DNA of 64,000 nucleotides from Catonia carolina (GCA_035578175.1 JAQMRL010000003.1:55164672-55228671), one strand, 5' to 3'. Counted from the first letter of the stretch, positions 34,286 to 47,025 are shown. The notes: generated by a model not told the origin, from the sequence alone. A program made the numbers and translations.

Positions 34286-36475
34286 TAAATAAACATTGTT
34301 TAAAGTTTTAGATTTTTGAAGAAGTAGAACTATATACTGTATATAGGGTGACTTATTATCCAGAGCTTGAAAAGTAAAGTCTGTTTATGGTTAAAAACAA
34401 TTATTATTATTAAACCCAAGGCATAATTATTGAATTACAAAAGTATTAGGCTAAACTAAAATGTATCTAGATACTCATACAGTTTAAAATATTTAAACAT
34501 TTTATTCAAAGATTGAATACTAAACCGAGCTATTATAATTTATTTGACTTTTATTTACTAATTAATTTATTTTTATTATAAGATTTTCAGATAAATAATA
34601 TATATTTACTTGTAACACATTAATCACCTTAGGTAAAATGTTACAGCAGGCAGGCCCCTCTGCTTCCATCCGTTTCAGTAGGCTACCTTTTCCTAGTACC
34701 AGTAATCGTTCATGCCATAGCATCACCTACTGTAATCCATTTTTACGTTTTCAATAATTATTAATTACTAGCGAAACCCTTCCCTGCTTGCTGCGCTTCA
34801 CGGCAAACTAAACCTTAAGCGTTTAACTTCTCGTACAACTTTACTTGTTAAAAGTCAAATCACGACAGTACAAATAAAACCAATTAATAAATAATTTATA
34901 CATAAATAAATAATAAATACACAATTTAATAATTAAAGTTAATAGTTAATTAGTACTGGAAACAGAAATTTCGTTGACAACAGTATAAATCACCAGGGGA
35001 AGGGGAGAATTGTGGACCTGAGAATAACCGAATATGTGTTATAAGAAAAAGTAGGTAAAATATATTTTCTGACAAATGATCTCCTTGATTTTTGGAACTT
35101 TTACGTAACTTTCTATGCAGAAATCGGATGTCACATTCGATTTTGGATATATCTGTCTTCCTGTAAATAATTACAAAAATTTTGAAAAAGGAAGGAAATA
35201 AATTAAGGGTTTCAAATATTGTAGCATAAATTTAAATATTCACTAAAATCACAGTGAATTGTTATCACCATCGTTAAGCCTTTTTTCAGAATTTTTTTAA
35301 TTCTTGGTAAAACTTTTTCGTTAATAATAATATAGTTACTCGAATTTTTAGTTATCCAGACATTTGGTTTCAGGAAAGCGTGTTGTGATTAAATCTTTCA
35401 TATATGTTTGACTTCAATTCTTATATATCTACCACAACGCCGCAATTAGTTCAAGGAACCGCAGTAGTTAGATTACCAAGTTATGTAGAAATAATTCAGT
35501 AATTATGAAACTAACATGCAACATATCTGGGAAGACATTTTCTTAAATATTAATTTTATATTCTAAAAATGGTGGTGCAGCTGGTTTAAATTATGATTTT
35601 ATGATGCAAATATTTGAATAATAAATTATTTAATTACAAATAAATAAATTTGGATTTTACTAAATCTTACTCGTAACTATAAAATAAGTAGTAATAATGT
35701 TCATTTACTATTGCAATAAAAGTAATAATGACTAATAGAAGTGCGTGTCATATTACGTGTTAATTAAAATGTTATAGTATATGGTAGTGGAAATGTAATA
35801 AATATTTTCATTGATTTTTATTAGTGTGTAATTAACAATTTTTAACTTTGATCCTTTCAGTCTGTATTAGTGTATCTCGGATTGCATTATCTATTATTAT
35901 GTAATGGTTATTTGAATTAACTACTGTGTTGTAACCATAAAATATATTTATGAATATAATTAAATGTATTAATTAATGCCATGTCTGTTAGCTAAAGGGA
36001 ACATTTTAATTAGGCTTATTAAAAATCTACCTATTGTAAATAAAATTACGAATGGATTATTACAGCGCTCAAAATTTATTACAATGTAGTTTATGTATTC
36101 ATTCTGTAAAACTTTATACATTATTTTAATGTCTGCTTTTGATGTGTTTTATTGTTCCATGTTACATAGTTCTAGTTTCATTACTATGCTGGAAATTTCC
36201 GTGTCAGTTATGAATCTGTTATTATTAAACAATAAAAGTTGTTATTAAATTAAAGGATGACGTTATTGTCTTTTGTGGTATGTGACATTTTAAAATTCAT
36301 ATACTGTTTTAATGTTAAGTTAAATTTAGTTGTGCTAGAATTATTATTCATTTTTCCATAAATAAAATTCTTTTAGTTTTTTCCGAGGTGAAAGAAAATA
36401 ATATAATGTTAGTTATTAAATTATTTAAATTCTGTTTTTCCTTGTTCTTTTCTGCCATTTTGTACAGCTATCATT
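34286..36475. other. AT-rich spacer; possible repeat start at 34768
   Basis: 'actagcgaaacccttccctg' at about 34768-34787, followed by 'ctgcgcttcacggc', resembles the opening of the composite repeat at 12905, but no second end was found. The remainder is featureless. Confidence 0.4.
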
Positions 36476-36479
36476 GATT

Positions 36480-36890
36480 TTTTCACGTCCCAAACGCCTA
36501 TCCTGCAGGTATCCACTGATCCTTCATAACTTCATTCATCCATTGGTTTGCTGGTCGTCCTCTTTTCCTTCTTTATCTCAGGGTCCAGTTCCATATTTTG
36601 CTTGTCTTCATTCATCTGACGCAAGTGTCCATACCACAACTGTATTTTTTCCGTTTCAGCTAATAGTACACTGTTACTTTCCTATCGTTGCTCAGATTGC
36701 TTCATTCCTAACGTAGTCCAACCTCGAGATTCGATTCCTTCTTCTTCATCCTCTTCATCGATCACCTTTTTCCTTCTTTCTGACAGTTCACGTTTCAGCA
36801 CCGTACACCACTATGATACAGTTAATTCTTCCAATCCTTTCCTTTTTTTCTAATCCGAATTTCCTTTGACTGCAAAACGGAATTTAAAGC
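36480..36890 (-). pseudogene. LINE reverse transcriptase post-RT relic
   Basis: The minus strand carries a TVRKKEKR-like segment (after a damaged YGAETW), RNEAI, QLWYGHLRQMNEDKQ and KRTTSKPMD, in the order of the post-RT part of LINE ORF2 (compare QYLGHVM and the GRR motif at 6849-7643). Frames change several times. The plus-strand 80-codon frame here is its shadow. Confidence 0.5.
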
Positions 36891-37340
36891 CTTGACTACT
36901 GGTTTTATCCGTGTTCCTCCTTATTATTACCCTTTTGTTCCCCTCCCAAATGACACTTTAAAATTATACTTAGTTCTAATATTAACAAAACTTAACAAAT
37001 TACGAGCTGTACATTCTTTAATACAAAGCTTGGAATAAAAATTCACGAACACGTACGAGTATAAAAAAACAATGTCTAATATTTTATTCTTTTTTATTTT
37101 CAGGTAAGTTGACATTTTGAATCTATTCTATTCATTTATTGGTTCTACTTTCGGTAAGTTAAGCTTTTCAATATGTAGTTATATTCAATCAATTTCAAAT
37201 TCAAGAAGGTGTGAACAATAACTAATTACTAAAAACAGTATAGGCTATATTAATTTTAGGAAGATATTTATTTTCATTTACTAACTTTTTTAACAATTTA
37301 TTGTTACATAAATTATTCATTAACTACTGAAATTGCAATA
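36891..37340. other. AT-rich spacer
   Basis: No supported feature. Confidence 0.4.
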
Positions 37341-37344
37341 TTGT

Positions 37345-37775
37345 TTTTCGACTTTTTACAGCTGTTTTTGATGTTGTTTCTCGCATCCCAAACGTCCTAC
37401 ACATTTAATGCTGGTCTCTACTTGTCACCGGCTTCATTTCTCTACTCAACCATTGCTTTGCTGTGTGTGCGTTTGCTTTCTCTCCGTTGCACCGTACCCC
37501 AAAACATTATTCGGTTTATGACTCTTCCGATCCTTTTCGTTGTTTTGATTCAAAATTCCGCAAAATGTAATTCAGTATCTGTGTCCACTACCCTTCCCTG
37601 TAACGCAGCATTATTCCAACGTATCTTCTTATATTCATCACAAATCTCTATTCTTTGTCTTACTTTTTGGAAATCTCTTACAGTCAATTCAATCCGTAGA
37701 TACTTTATCTTTGAGTAGTTAACGTTTAGGATCCATCTTTCTACCACCTCCGTCAATGTTTTACCATCATATGAC
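37345..37775 (-). pseudogene. LINE reverse transcriptase C-terminal relic
   Basis: Minus-strand peptides KYLRIELTVRDFQKVRQRIE, WNNAALQGRV and, after shifts, MFWGTVQRRESKR match the 'KYLG', 'IWRNKHL..ETK' and 'MLYGSETWT..RESK' segments of LINE ORF2. The 125-codon plus-strand frame is antisense shadow. Confidence 0.5.
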
Positions 37776-37952
37776 TATCTCATCCGTTTCTATAATCTTT
37801 TGATCGTCTCCAAATGCATTTAAAAGAATACACTATTTCTTTCAGAAACACGCATTTCCCATTTATGTTTACACCAATAACAATAAAAACTTTGCATATT
37901 TTGCTTTAAAGTGTTTATTTAGTTGTATCCAACATAATTCTATTTAAATCAG

Positions 37953-38112
37953 GCCTGTTGGCGTAGTGGTTATCGCAACTGGCTTCTACGCCGGGGTACC
38001 GGGTTCGATTCCTGGTCAGGTCTGGCATTTTTTCATCACTCATTTTCATATATCATCATTCTCCACCGTCTGCATTAGCAGAAATTGCAAAACAGACAGA
38101 CCTATAAAAAAA
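37953..38112 (+). repeat. tRNA-derived SINE, group C
   Basis: Best tRNA head in the window: A box tggcgtagtgg at 37959-37969, B box ggttcgattcc at 38002-38012, then the group C body and an A-rich tail. Flanked by 'aaatcag' at 37946-37952 and 38110-38116. Confidence 0.8.
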
Positions 38113-38116
38113 TCAG

Positions 38117-39050
38117 AAGAACCTATTTCTCCTTAAATTCAGAGTTCTATCGAAAAGATAACAATCCGTACACGATTGTAAAAAGGACTCTGTCGCAATT
38201 GTGCGATAAATCCAAAAAAAAAATTGAAAAAACCCGTAAACTTTGAAATTTTTCTTAGTAGGCTAAATTACAAAATAATAAAATTAAAATTTCGATCGGG
38301 CTACTAACTAATCTGGTAGCGCGTTGCAAAGTTTTATTTTTTTTTTTTACTGTCGTTATAGTGACGGGAATTGTTTATTTAGGTACACATCTTATTTCAT
38401 AAACACCTTGTACAAAATATTGCGAAATCAGTGTTAATGCAATTTTAAAATTGGTTGTTACGAATAAATTAATATTTTGCAAGTTTTTTCGCACCGGTCA
38501 GCTAGTTATGATTTTAAATGTATTGGTATTTGATTTTAGAGCTAAAATTCACATTGATTAACTATATTACAGCTGCGGTAATAATATAATTTGTATGAAT
38601 TACTTTTTTCAGTTATAATTAAAAATTTTAGAATTGATCAATATAAAAATTGATCTAATGTTTTCAATAGATTGAGTAGGCCTAACATAAAGTAGGCTTT
38701 TAAGCTGAAACAAACATTTTTACTTATTTTTTCCATAGTAACAGTGAGACTGAAGTTTTGAAGATATATTTGTACTAAAATGAAGATATTTTAAGTTCCT
38801 AAAAGAATTTTTGTTTATTGATTAAATTATGGTGAGAAATGTGGTTGTAATTGCGTTACTAGAATTGCGCGTCTGATTGGTTTATCTGGAATCAAATCAG
38901 CGTTCCCTATAATTGGAACCTAGTTACTGTTGCACTGTATAATTGGTTCGTTGCCCTCTATCTAATTCTAACTACTACTACATTGTAAAACCCTCGAATG
39001 ACTTGTATATATAGATAAGATTTAATTTTTATACTTTTTATTATATTAAG
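38117..39050. other. AT-rich spacer
   Basis: No supported feature; T-run at about 38336-38350. Confidence 0.5.
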
Positions 39051-39051
39051 T

Positions 39052-40020
39052 AAAATTCTGGTGTGAAACACACGACTTTCTTCTGGCAATGCAAATAATT
39101 AATCATATAATCCATTTGTAATAAAACATTAGAAATAAACAAAAACTTACCTCAAGAAATATAACCTTAGTTTAATCATGAGTGAATGATGCAAAATGAA
39201 AACCAACGTTTGTTTGGCTTAGTACGGAAAATCACTTTTGACGCTAAACTAGGCGCTGTAGTGAAAAATTCTTGAAAGAAAAGTTGTGGATCTTTTAATT
39301 TCTATCAACTGAATTTGCATTTTTATCGTAAAATAAATACTAAGGCCGAAATATTAAAAAAATTCATTTTTTTGCAGATTTTTATGGAAAAAACAGAAAA
39401 TCACAAATTACCGCCAAACTAAGTGTTTTATAATATAATGCTCGGAATAAAAGTTGTAGATTTTTAAATTCTCTACAACTTTCATTATATATACTTTTGC
39501 GCTAAAATGCATATTAAGGCTGTAACCTTAAAAAACCATGTTTTTTACGAACGAACAGCCTCCCCAAGAATTTCAGCAGACATGGCGCCTACCCTTTCTT
39601 GTAGAGCATAAAAAATATAGTAAATGAGGCGATAAAAAAAATCGTTGGAGCCATTTATGAGAAAATCGCAAAAAGTGAAAAATGACACGAATAAACTACT
39701 ACTTCCGGTTGACCAATTTTAATGAAAATGTTCGTGTCGGGTCCTCTAGTAGTACCTGACTTAAGTTTCAAGTTTCAACTACGTATGATGTTCCGTTCTT
39801 GAGATTTTTGTTCTCTCTCTCTCACACACACACACACGCGCGCGCGCGCACACACACACACACACACACAAATACACTCACACAGACCAATCGTTAGAAA
39901 CATGTTTTTGGGGTTCAGGGGATCTGAGAAACGTGTATATCTGGTGAAAACTCGATTTCGAAAAATCGACATGAAAACAAAACTTTCCTTCCTATATATT
40001 GATATAGGCAAGAGAAAGTA
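39052..40020 (+). repeat. Family B repeat, long copy 2
   Basis: From 'aaaattctggtgtgaaac' to 'ataggcaagagaaagta'. The microsatellite at 39811-39870 (CT, then CA, then CG, then CA) sits in the position where other copies carry shorter CA/CG tracts. The minus-strand frame with Cys-Val repeats is translation of this microsatellite. Confidence 0.8.
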
Positions 40021-40284
40021 AACATTTATGTCTGTTTCAAGTTTCAAGTCATCAATCAACTTTAATATTAAAGTAAAGTTTTTTCAATCATCTTTAACGT
40101 TAAGTATATTCTATATTAAATTCACTTCTGAATTGCAAAATAAATTACTTGAAAACCTGTACTAACTTTCTTGGATGGCTTCCATCATAACTACGTAATG
40201 TAAATGTTTTGATTAAACTTGATGTACTGTATATCCGTTGTAATTATTCAAAGTACTTTACCAAATCAGTTGTATTTTTTACAG

Positions 40285-40450
40285 TTTATTTAAAGTCGCA
40301 TTAATTGCTTAGTTATTGTGACTACGGTGGGTTATGTATTTAAAACTGTGGGAAATTTTCCAAAACTGTATGAAAATTTCCAGACCCTAACTTTGAATCA
40401 AACTTGGGATATCGTGTTGTAGGCTAGCACGCTAATTTTATGTAGTAACC
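40285..40450 (-). repeat. tRNA-derived SINE group D, degenerate
   Basis: The left end is the 'cgcattaattgc' tail with 'gactacggtgggtt', matching the SINE at 6713-7716 in reverse. The tRNA head at the right is decayed ('gctagcacgctaat'). Confidence 0.6.
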
Positions 40451-40599
40451 TGTTTTTTACAACTTTGCTGAAAAAAGGAATCAAATGAATACAGGTGGTC
40501 CATATGTTGGTTCCCCAATATTTACGGAAATCAGAAGAAAGGTTAATGGAATAAAAAACCTATAGACAAAAAAATACAAATTTATTATATGCACTGTAC

Positions 40600-41225
40600 G
40601 TATATATTGTGACACTTATCGCTAAGGTACGTTTCGGGATCTAGGTTATTAAATAATTAATACGCTAAAGTTTACAATTACAAATATCTATTACACTACA
40701 CTAAACGATTTACAAAATAAATAATTAACTAATTATAATAAAGTAATACAATAAATAACTTAATAATTTACTTAAAATAAATAATAAACAATAAATAATT
40801 TAATAATTTACTTAGCACTACTTACAATCAATTTTATAGAATGCACATACAAAACACAGAAACTGAATTTATTGCACCTACACATTAACTTTACACAATA
40901 CACACACACACACATACACAAAGACGGTATAACAACACCTCGGAATCGTTAACCTGAAATAACGTCCCGATAATTGCTCGTCAAAGATCAAACGAATACT
41001 AACTCTGACCGCGCTCGGGGGTCTATTTATATACTCATTTAAAAAGATCATTCTAGCAAAGCAGAGAAACTCCATGCAAATAATAAAGTACAAAAAATAA
41101 CCCTTTATAAATGAGTGCTAGAAAAATCTATTGTAAACAAGTCAACTATTGTAAATAGAAAACGTAAACAACCGGCCCCTTCGTAAATAGCTGTACAACA
41201 ATACCCGACCTTTTATTGTCACTAT
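40600..41225 (-). repeat. Possible solo LTR or other Pol II promoter block
   Basis: On the minus strand a TATA box (TATAAATAG, 41031-41023) is followed 25 bases later by an initiator-like TCAGAGT (A at 41006), then after ~135 bases an AATAAA (40873-40868). That is U3-R-U5 spacing. The block is GC-richer upstream ('ggggccgg'). I could not find matching TGT...CA ends or a target duplication, so the LTR interpretation is tentative. Confidence 0.35.
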
Positions 41226-41725
41226 TGTCCTTAAATTAAATTAAATTAATTAAATTAACTTCTGCTTATATACGGTAGTAAATACATAATTTATAAAATA
41301 AATACGTTAAAAACATGTAGATAAAACAACAAAAAATCTCTACCCCGACGTTCAATCTCCGATAAGCCCTGGGTTTTTAGACAAGGGTCAGGTTGAAGTT
41401 TTCTTTCAGCTTTGTTTGATTCAGCAAGACAGATGTCGTTCTACTGTGCTGAATATTTATTTGGGTATTATTAATTGTACTGATTACAATAAAACATTAC
41501 CGGTTTTGTTAGGTTTCACTGAATAATTCGGATTGTGGTTTTGTAAAAAAAAAAACATGTAAGAATGTCTTCTGTTGTAATTTTCCTGCATTACAATAGG
41601 ATTGACAAAGTAAGTAATACGATTGGGGTTCCCTGTAGACTTCACTCCCCATACTTCTTTTGGTAAAGTTACATGTGCCCTTAAAGGTAAATTATAGAAG
41701 ATTGTTTGAAAATTTTATATTTTCC
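41226..41725. other. Spacer, nothing recognised
   Basis: No supported feature. Confidence 0.4.
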
Positions 41726-41726
41726 C

Positions 41727-42112
41727 CATAGCAGGCATAGTGTTATTTTTTTACACTCGATCTGCTAGTTCTAGGGCTACAAAAACATAGTTCTGTTTCT
41801 AATCACATGATCAGCCAATTATATGACTGAATCATTTAAGAACAGTAGAGGTAGAGGTGTATAAGACACTAGTCACAGTTATTTCCTCTGAGAGTAATGA
41901 ATTTCATTACACAACCAGATCCTGTGGTGAATGAATTGAAGGTGTCATTTAAAGGGTGGAACGTATGCTTTTCAGAGGGCCTGACGTGCTGACAAGCATA
42001 CTTTTCCACTCGGTGAGGAAAGCAGTAGTAAACGATCTTACTCCTCGTTTTACATTGTAAAGCCTAAAGGTTTAAACCACCTTTTCGGCTGATGATCTAA
42101 ACACAACAAATA
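41727..42112 (+). repeat. Family A SINE-like element, plus orientation
   Basis: From 'ccatagcaggcatagtg' to 'gctgatgatctaaacacaac'. All family blocks present with scattered substitutions. Confidence 0.75.
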
Positions 42113-43072
42113 TATAGTGAGTTTTTGTCCTTAAATCCACTTAACGATAACATTTTAATTAAAAATCATTTTCCCTAAGATCAATCCTTATTGTTTTTCC
42201 ACATGATATTCTAATCTTCTCTCAATTGTGTCTGTAATTATCTCGAAAAAATATGAGGAAGTCTTAAGATTGTATTCAAAAATTTTGTAGCGCACTTTTT
42301 AACGTCAAAAATTCAAGAAATATATGTCCATCAGTTTCGGTTTTACATGTCCAGTTCAAACATACTGATGGAAGTTTGTCATAATTATAAAAACGTATGT
42401 AGGCCTACTCGTAAAAAATTATAAAATAAAAACAGTTTTATTATTACTTTCTTTCTTTGAATATATGTATATATTTGTTCAAGGAATAAGTTCATTTGCA
42501 TGCACATTAGTAAAGGAGTATAATGATTTATCAAGGAATATTTGTTTTTTTTTTAAACATATACAATTACCCATAAATTCTAAGCCTGATTTTAGAGTGA
42601 AGAAATTGTTCATATTATATACACGTTACTGAATATTTTATGAGCTGTTAGCAGATACGTAGACTGTATTAATTAATAAAGGATGTTTAAATCTAAAACC
42701 CATGGAATTCATATTATTATTGATTTTGTAATTAAGTTTATGAAACGCAGCTAAAATACCCCCGTGTGCGTAATTAATGGTTTATTAGATAGATTCGATT
42801 TAATGCTATTCTGTTCGTAGCTCAATCGTACAATGTCGATAAATTTTCCTCGGTGATTGAATTCGCCTAATCAAAATAGGCTTTGTACGTTTCCTCTTCT
42901 CTGTGATTTTAATCGTGTAACTTTGTTAACGGTAAATATGTTTTAAATTTTATTGGCTTGAAAATTTACTGAAAATCCAGTAGATCTAATGTACCTTCGA
43001 TGTATTTTTTCCAAAACTTTTTTCAAATCTTTGATTAAAAATTAATTTCAGTCTTGATATTACAGTCCTTTG
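42113..43072. other. AT-rich spacer
   Basis: No supported feature. Confidence 0.5.
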
Positions 43073-43073
43073 C

Positions 43074-43478
43074 TCATAACAGATAGGTGGAGTGTTAAAT
43101 TAATTGCACTCGATCTGTTGGTTTCAGGGCTGCAAAAAATAGTTCTGTTTTTAATCTCATAGTCAGACAATTATATGACTGAACTATTTAAGAACATAAG
43201 AGGTAGAGGTGTACAAGACACTAGTCAGAGTTATCTCCTCTGAGAATATTGGATTTCACTATACAGCCAAACCCTGTGGTGAATGAAGTAAATGTATGCA
43301 GGGTTTAAAGTGGGTGCTTTTTGGAGGGCCTGGCATGCTGATAAGCATACCCTTTCGACTCAGTGAGAAAGAAAATAATAAACCACCTCACTCCTCGTTT
43401 TTACTTAGTAAAACCTCTAGCTAGAGGTTCAAACCAGCCTTGCGGCTGTTGACCTAAACAACAACAACAACAACAACC
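43074..43478 (+). repeat. Family A SINE-like element with (CAA)n tail
   Basis: From 'tcataacagataggtgg' to a tail of seven CAA units (43457-43478). This copy shows best that the end beside 'ggctg(a/t)tgacctaaa' carries a variable simple repeat, the usual mark of a retroposon 3' end. Confidence 0.8.
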
Positions 43479-43479
43479 A

Positions 43480-44135
43480 GTCATAGGACTATAAATAATT
43501 TTCCTTGAGTTGTATTTCCTAATAAATATATTGAAGAAATAAATTTAATTCGAAAAGTTTTTGATATTTTTTCGGTAAAAAACCATTTTTACCTTTTTTG
43601 AATTATCAGAAAATAAAAATTTCCTAATTTACTAATGGTAGTTAGCATGCAAAGTATAAAATATTAAGAATTTCATTTTTTTGAGGTTGGGCTCTTACAT
43701 GGTATAATACTTCATCTTTATATTTTAGTAGACTATGTTAGGGTTACGAAGCATCTGGAAATCGTTTTTGGACTTCGGTACTTTAATAAATATGAGTTTT
43801 TGTGTTTCCTAATAATTTTTTGATTTAATTAAAATTAACAGTATAGAACAAATCACGTTAAAATGCTTAAAAGTTAATTCATAGTCTGTTGAAGATCTGT
43901 GTCGGCTGAATATTTACAAAAAAAACCTGTCCTTATTAAAATCAGTTTACGTTCAAATGTGGTGATTCACACGAAAATCCGTACATACAACAGATGCCTT
44001 CTTGACACATGTCTGGTAATCAGAGAGAAAATTACATCAATAAATTACCATATTTTTTTTAAATTTTGCTAATTTGCATTCATAAGAAAAAAAACTGAAA
44101 TATTTCTTGATCGATGATATCTTTTTCAAGAATTA
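43480..44135. other. AT-rich spacer
   Basis: No supported feature. Confidence 0.5.
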
Positions 44136-44139
44136 GTGT

Positions 44140-44904
44140 GTCCTGTTCCGATATCCATCTCTTTTGAGATCTTCCCAAGCCTCACTTCCCTCTAGGTTTA
44201 TATTTCCATGCTTGTAGAAATCTGTGTGGTGGCATGCGAAGTATATGGTTGGACTAGTTTCTCTTATATTATATTCTTAATGTTTCACACAGTGACTGAA
44301 TAGTTAACTCGGCGCGTATAGTTTCGTTATTTACAACCTTGGACTCCCCACAAAAATCGCATTTCAGCAGTCTGGATACGAGATTCGTTCCTCTTTAACG
44401 ACACCCATGTTTTACTCCCATGTGTTATGAGTCAAACAGCCATTGCTCTATAAATATTCATTTGGGGGTCCTGTCTCATTTTCCTGCGAATAGAACCGCA
44501 TACGATGGTGAATTTTACCAGTTTCTCACTCACGTCATCTTCTTTGTCGTAGGAAATTCTGCATGCTAAATATTTGAAATCTCTAACCTGCTGTATAGTT
44601 CGGTTGCTAACTAGAATTTTTGAACGGACTGGCCATCTTTTCGTGAATTCCATGATCTTTGATTTTCCGCTAATATTCCCATGCCAAACTTTACACTAAT
44701 GATGCGCAACTTGTAAATTGCATATTGGAGCCTGTGTTCTGTGTCAAAAATAATAACGGTGTCATCTGTGTACAGCAATGAATTTAGGAACATGTTATTC
44801 GAAAGCTGAAAAGCTAAAAAATATTCTGTTAAAAGTAAAAATAAACATTCTTGCAACTGCTGAAGAAAACTGTTAACTATTGGGTAAATATTAGAAAATG
44901 ACAC
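44140..44904 (-). pseudogene. Reverse transcriptase domain relic of a LINE (YTDD box)
   Basis: The minus strand reads LLYTDDTVIIFDTEHRLQYA with YTDD at 44772-44761, then KFGMGI and, after a frame change, IMEFTKRWPVRSK, VRDFKYLACRIS and IRRKMRQDPQMNIYRAM. Further on come broken ESRIQTAEMRFL and HILRMPPHRFLQAWKYKP segments. This covers the RT palm from the catalytic box to the post-RT region in correct order. The second Asp pair is intact, but two or more frameshifts and stops kill it. It is the most extensive old LINE copy in the window and resembles the families at 47540-48240 and 63585-64000. Confidence 0.7.
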
Positions 44905-45170
44905 TTGTATTAGGTATGGTAAGTAAGCGTATAAGTGTTGTTCTAATAAAAGTAACTTGTATCCTTAGGTAATATATTACGTTAACTTGTGTTCTTGATA
45001 TATTATTTTATAAAGTAAAACAAATTCAAAGCTTCAAAAAATTAAAATCATCCTCTAAATTTATTTAAAATTATCGCATACATCGAATAAAATTTCAAAT
45101 AACTGAATAAAAATTATAAGTTTAATAATTTAATATTCTCTCAGTTTACTGTATTAAAATTTTGTTTTGA

Positions 45171-45293
45171 ATTAAATTCTTAAAATCAGTTAAAAATTAA
45201 CAGAACGAATTCATGGTATTTAAATTGATTAAATTCTTAAAATCAGTTAAAAATTAACAGAACGAATTCATGGTATTTAAATTGATTAAATTC
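45171..45293. repeat. Tandem duplication of a 57-base unit
   Basis: Units 45171-45227 and 45228-45284 appear identical, followed by the first ~9 bases of a third. Each begins 'attaaattcttaaaatcag'. The identity suggests recent origin or an assembly artefact. Confidence 0.85.
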
Positions 45294-45439
45294 GCTATTA
45301 ATACTCGTACAATAAGTACTTAGATGAAATTTCAATTACAGTATTTATGGTAATTTATTCGGTTTCTCGTGCTTGGTTTATTTATGAGTAATGGTTTCAT
45401 AAATAATTATATAAAACCATTATTACTGTTTTACGGTAA

Positions 45440-45870
45440 TTATTCAGGGAGTGAGTGGTAGACAGATTTATTTGCTAGGTAGATGTTGTGATTGTTTCTT
45501 GCGTCGAGAGATTGTTTTAAAAGGGTGGGAATGGAAGTTATTACTACAAACCCGTCACTATCCATTAATTACATCCATGCGATCTTTAAAGCAATCGTGC
45601 TTCGTCGTCGGAACGGTATAGTGTATGAATTTCAGCTCGAACCCAGAACAACTGGTATGAGTACGATGATGCAATATTATAGCGGAGTGTGAGTCGGTGA
45701 GCGAGTGAGGAAATAATTATCGCCTTGACGAATGACGTGCTATTAAATGCGGTGAAAAGTTTTACACCCATTTCCGAGCGTAATTGAATCCACGGCCATT
45801 TTCCCGGCAAAACCACCTCTCGTACTATACATCTCTCTGTTTCACTTCGCTTCATCACTCATTTAATGTT
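45440..45870. promoter_or_regulatory. Compositionally distinct unique block, possible conserved regulatory DNA
   Basis: Balanced composition in an AT-rich setting, no repeat-family match, and dense motif-like words: 'gaataattatcgcc'-like segments, 'aatgacgtgctattaaat', 'gagcgtaattgaatcc', 'ggccattttcccggc'. Short frames on both strands (45492-45692 plus, 45586-45858 minus) have no recognisable domain. It could be a conserved enhancer or an unrecognised exon; I favour noncoding. Confidence 0.3.
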
Positions 45871-47025
45871 CTCGTTCATCCTAAAATGTTAGAAGAGAAA
45901 TTGTTGTACATTTTGTCACGTTGAAAATAAATATAACCGTCTGTTTTTCATTACACATTTCACTTCTTGCTTTTCTTTTTGTGGAAATTTTACTACTCTG
46001 TTATAATTTGTTAGCTGAATTTTTTAACATATTTTTATTACTGTTCATGTCATGTTACTAAACTAAGATTTCATTTTTTTAGTTACTTAATATTTTATTT
46101 GTACAAAACATGAAATTTAGAAAACAAATTCATAATCACTACTCGTTCCCTAACTTTTCAATCACTTAGAGATGAAATGCATTATTCCTTAGGGGTTGAA
46201 TAGAAAAATTACAGTATTTTCACTACTTGTTCGTAAGAGGTTAACAAATAGGTAACTACCCTAAAAATTTATCATTTCAATACTTTCCCAAAGAGCTAGA
46301 GTACTAAATATCGGTGTAAATGTTTAGAATGTGATGTTTAGGAAAAATAAAGCACTCTTAATATTTCTTCTACCATTTGCTTTTAAGGAGAAGTTGGAAT
46401 TAACCTAACTAAATAATTTTTTTTTAATTTTCCTGATGAGCTACAGTTCCAAAACTCGGTGCAATTTTTCTTTAAGATCTAGCAAAATTAAATCATCTGA
46501 ATTTGAATCAAAGGAATTTGCTGCTAGTGGGTACAACGGCACTAACTACCCTAAAGCAACATAATTATTGTTAATGCATATTATTTCCGCCCTTTTTAAA
46601 GAGCTGTAATTCTGAAAATCGTTATTAGATTTCTTAAATTGACTCCTAGAGAATATAAAGTGTAGAGTTAAATCGGAAAACACTGAAAATAAATAAACCA
46701 ATGGGTTTAATACATTGTTGAGGTTACCTAATGGCCAGTGTGTAGCTCTGGCGCGTTATAAATATTATGGCATTATCCATAGACTAAAACTTCGTTAAAA
46801 ATACTGTGGTTCGATTATAAAAGTCCCAAGAATTCTTAGTTTCAATACGAAATTAAAAAATACAAATTTGTTATATTTTGGGTCTTTTAATCCTTTTCAT
46901 ACCGCCGTCCAAAATTCCAGCTTGAACCACGTGCTAACGATAAACCTGTAAAAAATATCGAATTTACCGTTTTATATTTGATCTAATACTTTTGCACTAT
47001 GTATCAGTGTACTCAACTTGCTTAA
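45871..47025. other. AT-rich spacer
   Basis: No supported feature. Confidence 0.5.

Noticed and set aside
37341..37718. 125-codon plus-strand frame
   Set aside because: It is antisense to a LINE reverse transcriptase relic whose motifs are on the minus strand.
37953..38030. Functional tRNA gene
   Set aside because: A and B boxes are good, but the sequence does not close an acceptor stem and is followed by a body repeated elsewhere, so it is a SINE head. The same holds for 6713, 47892, 51480 and 58395.
39775..40059. Cys/Val-rich minus-strand frame as a secreted peptide
   Set aside because: The repetitive part is just translation of a CA/CG microsatellite inside family B.
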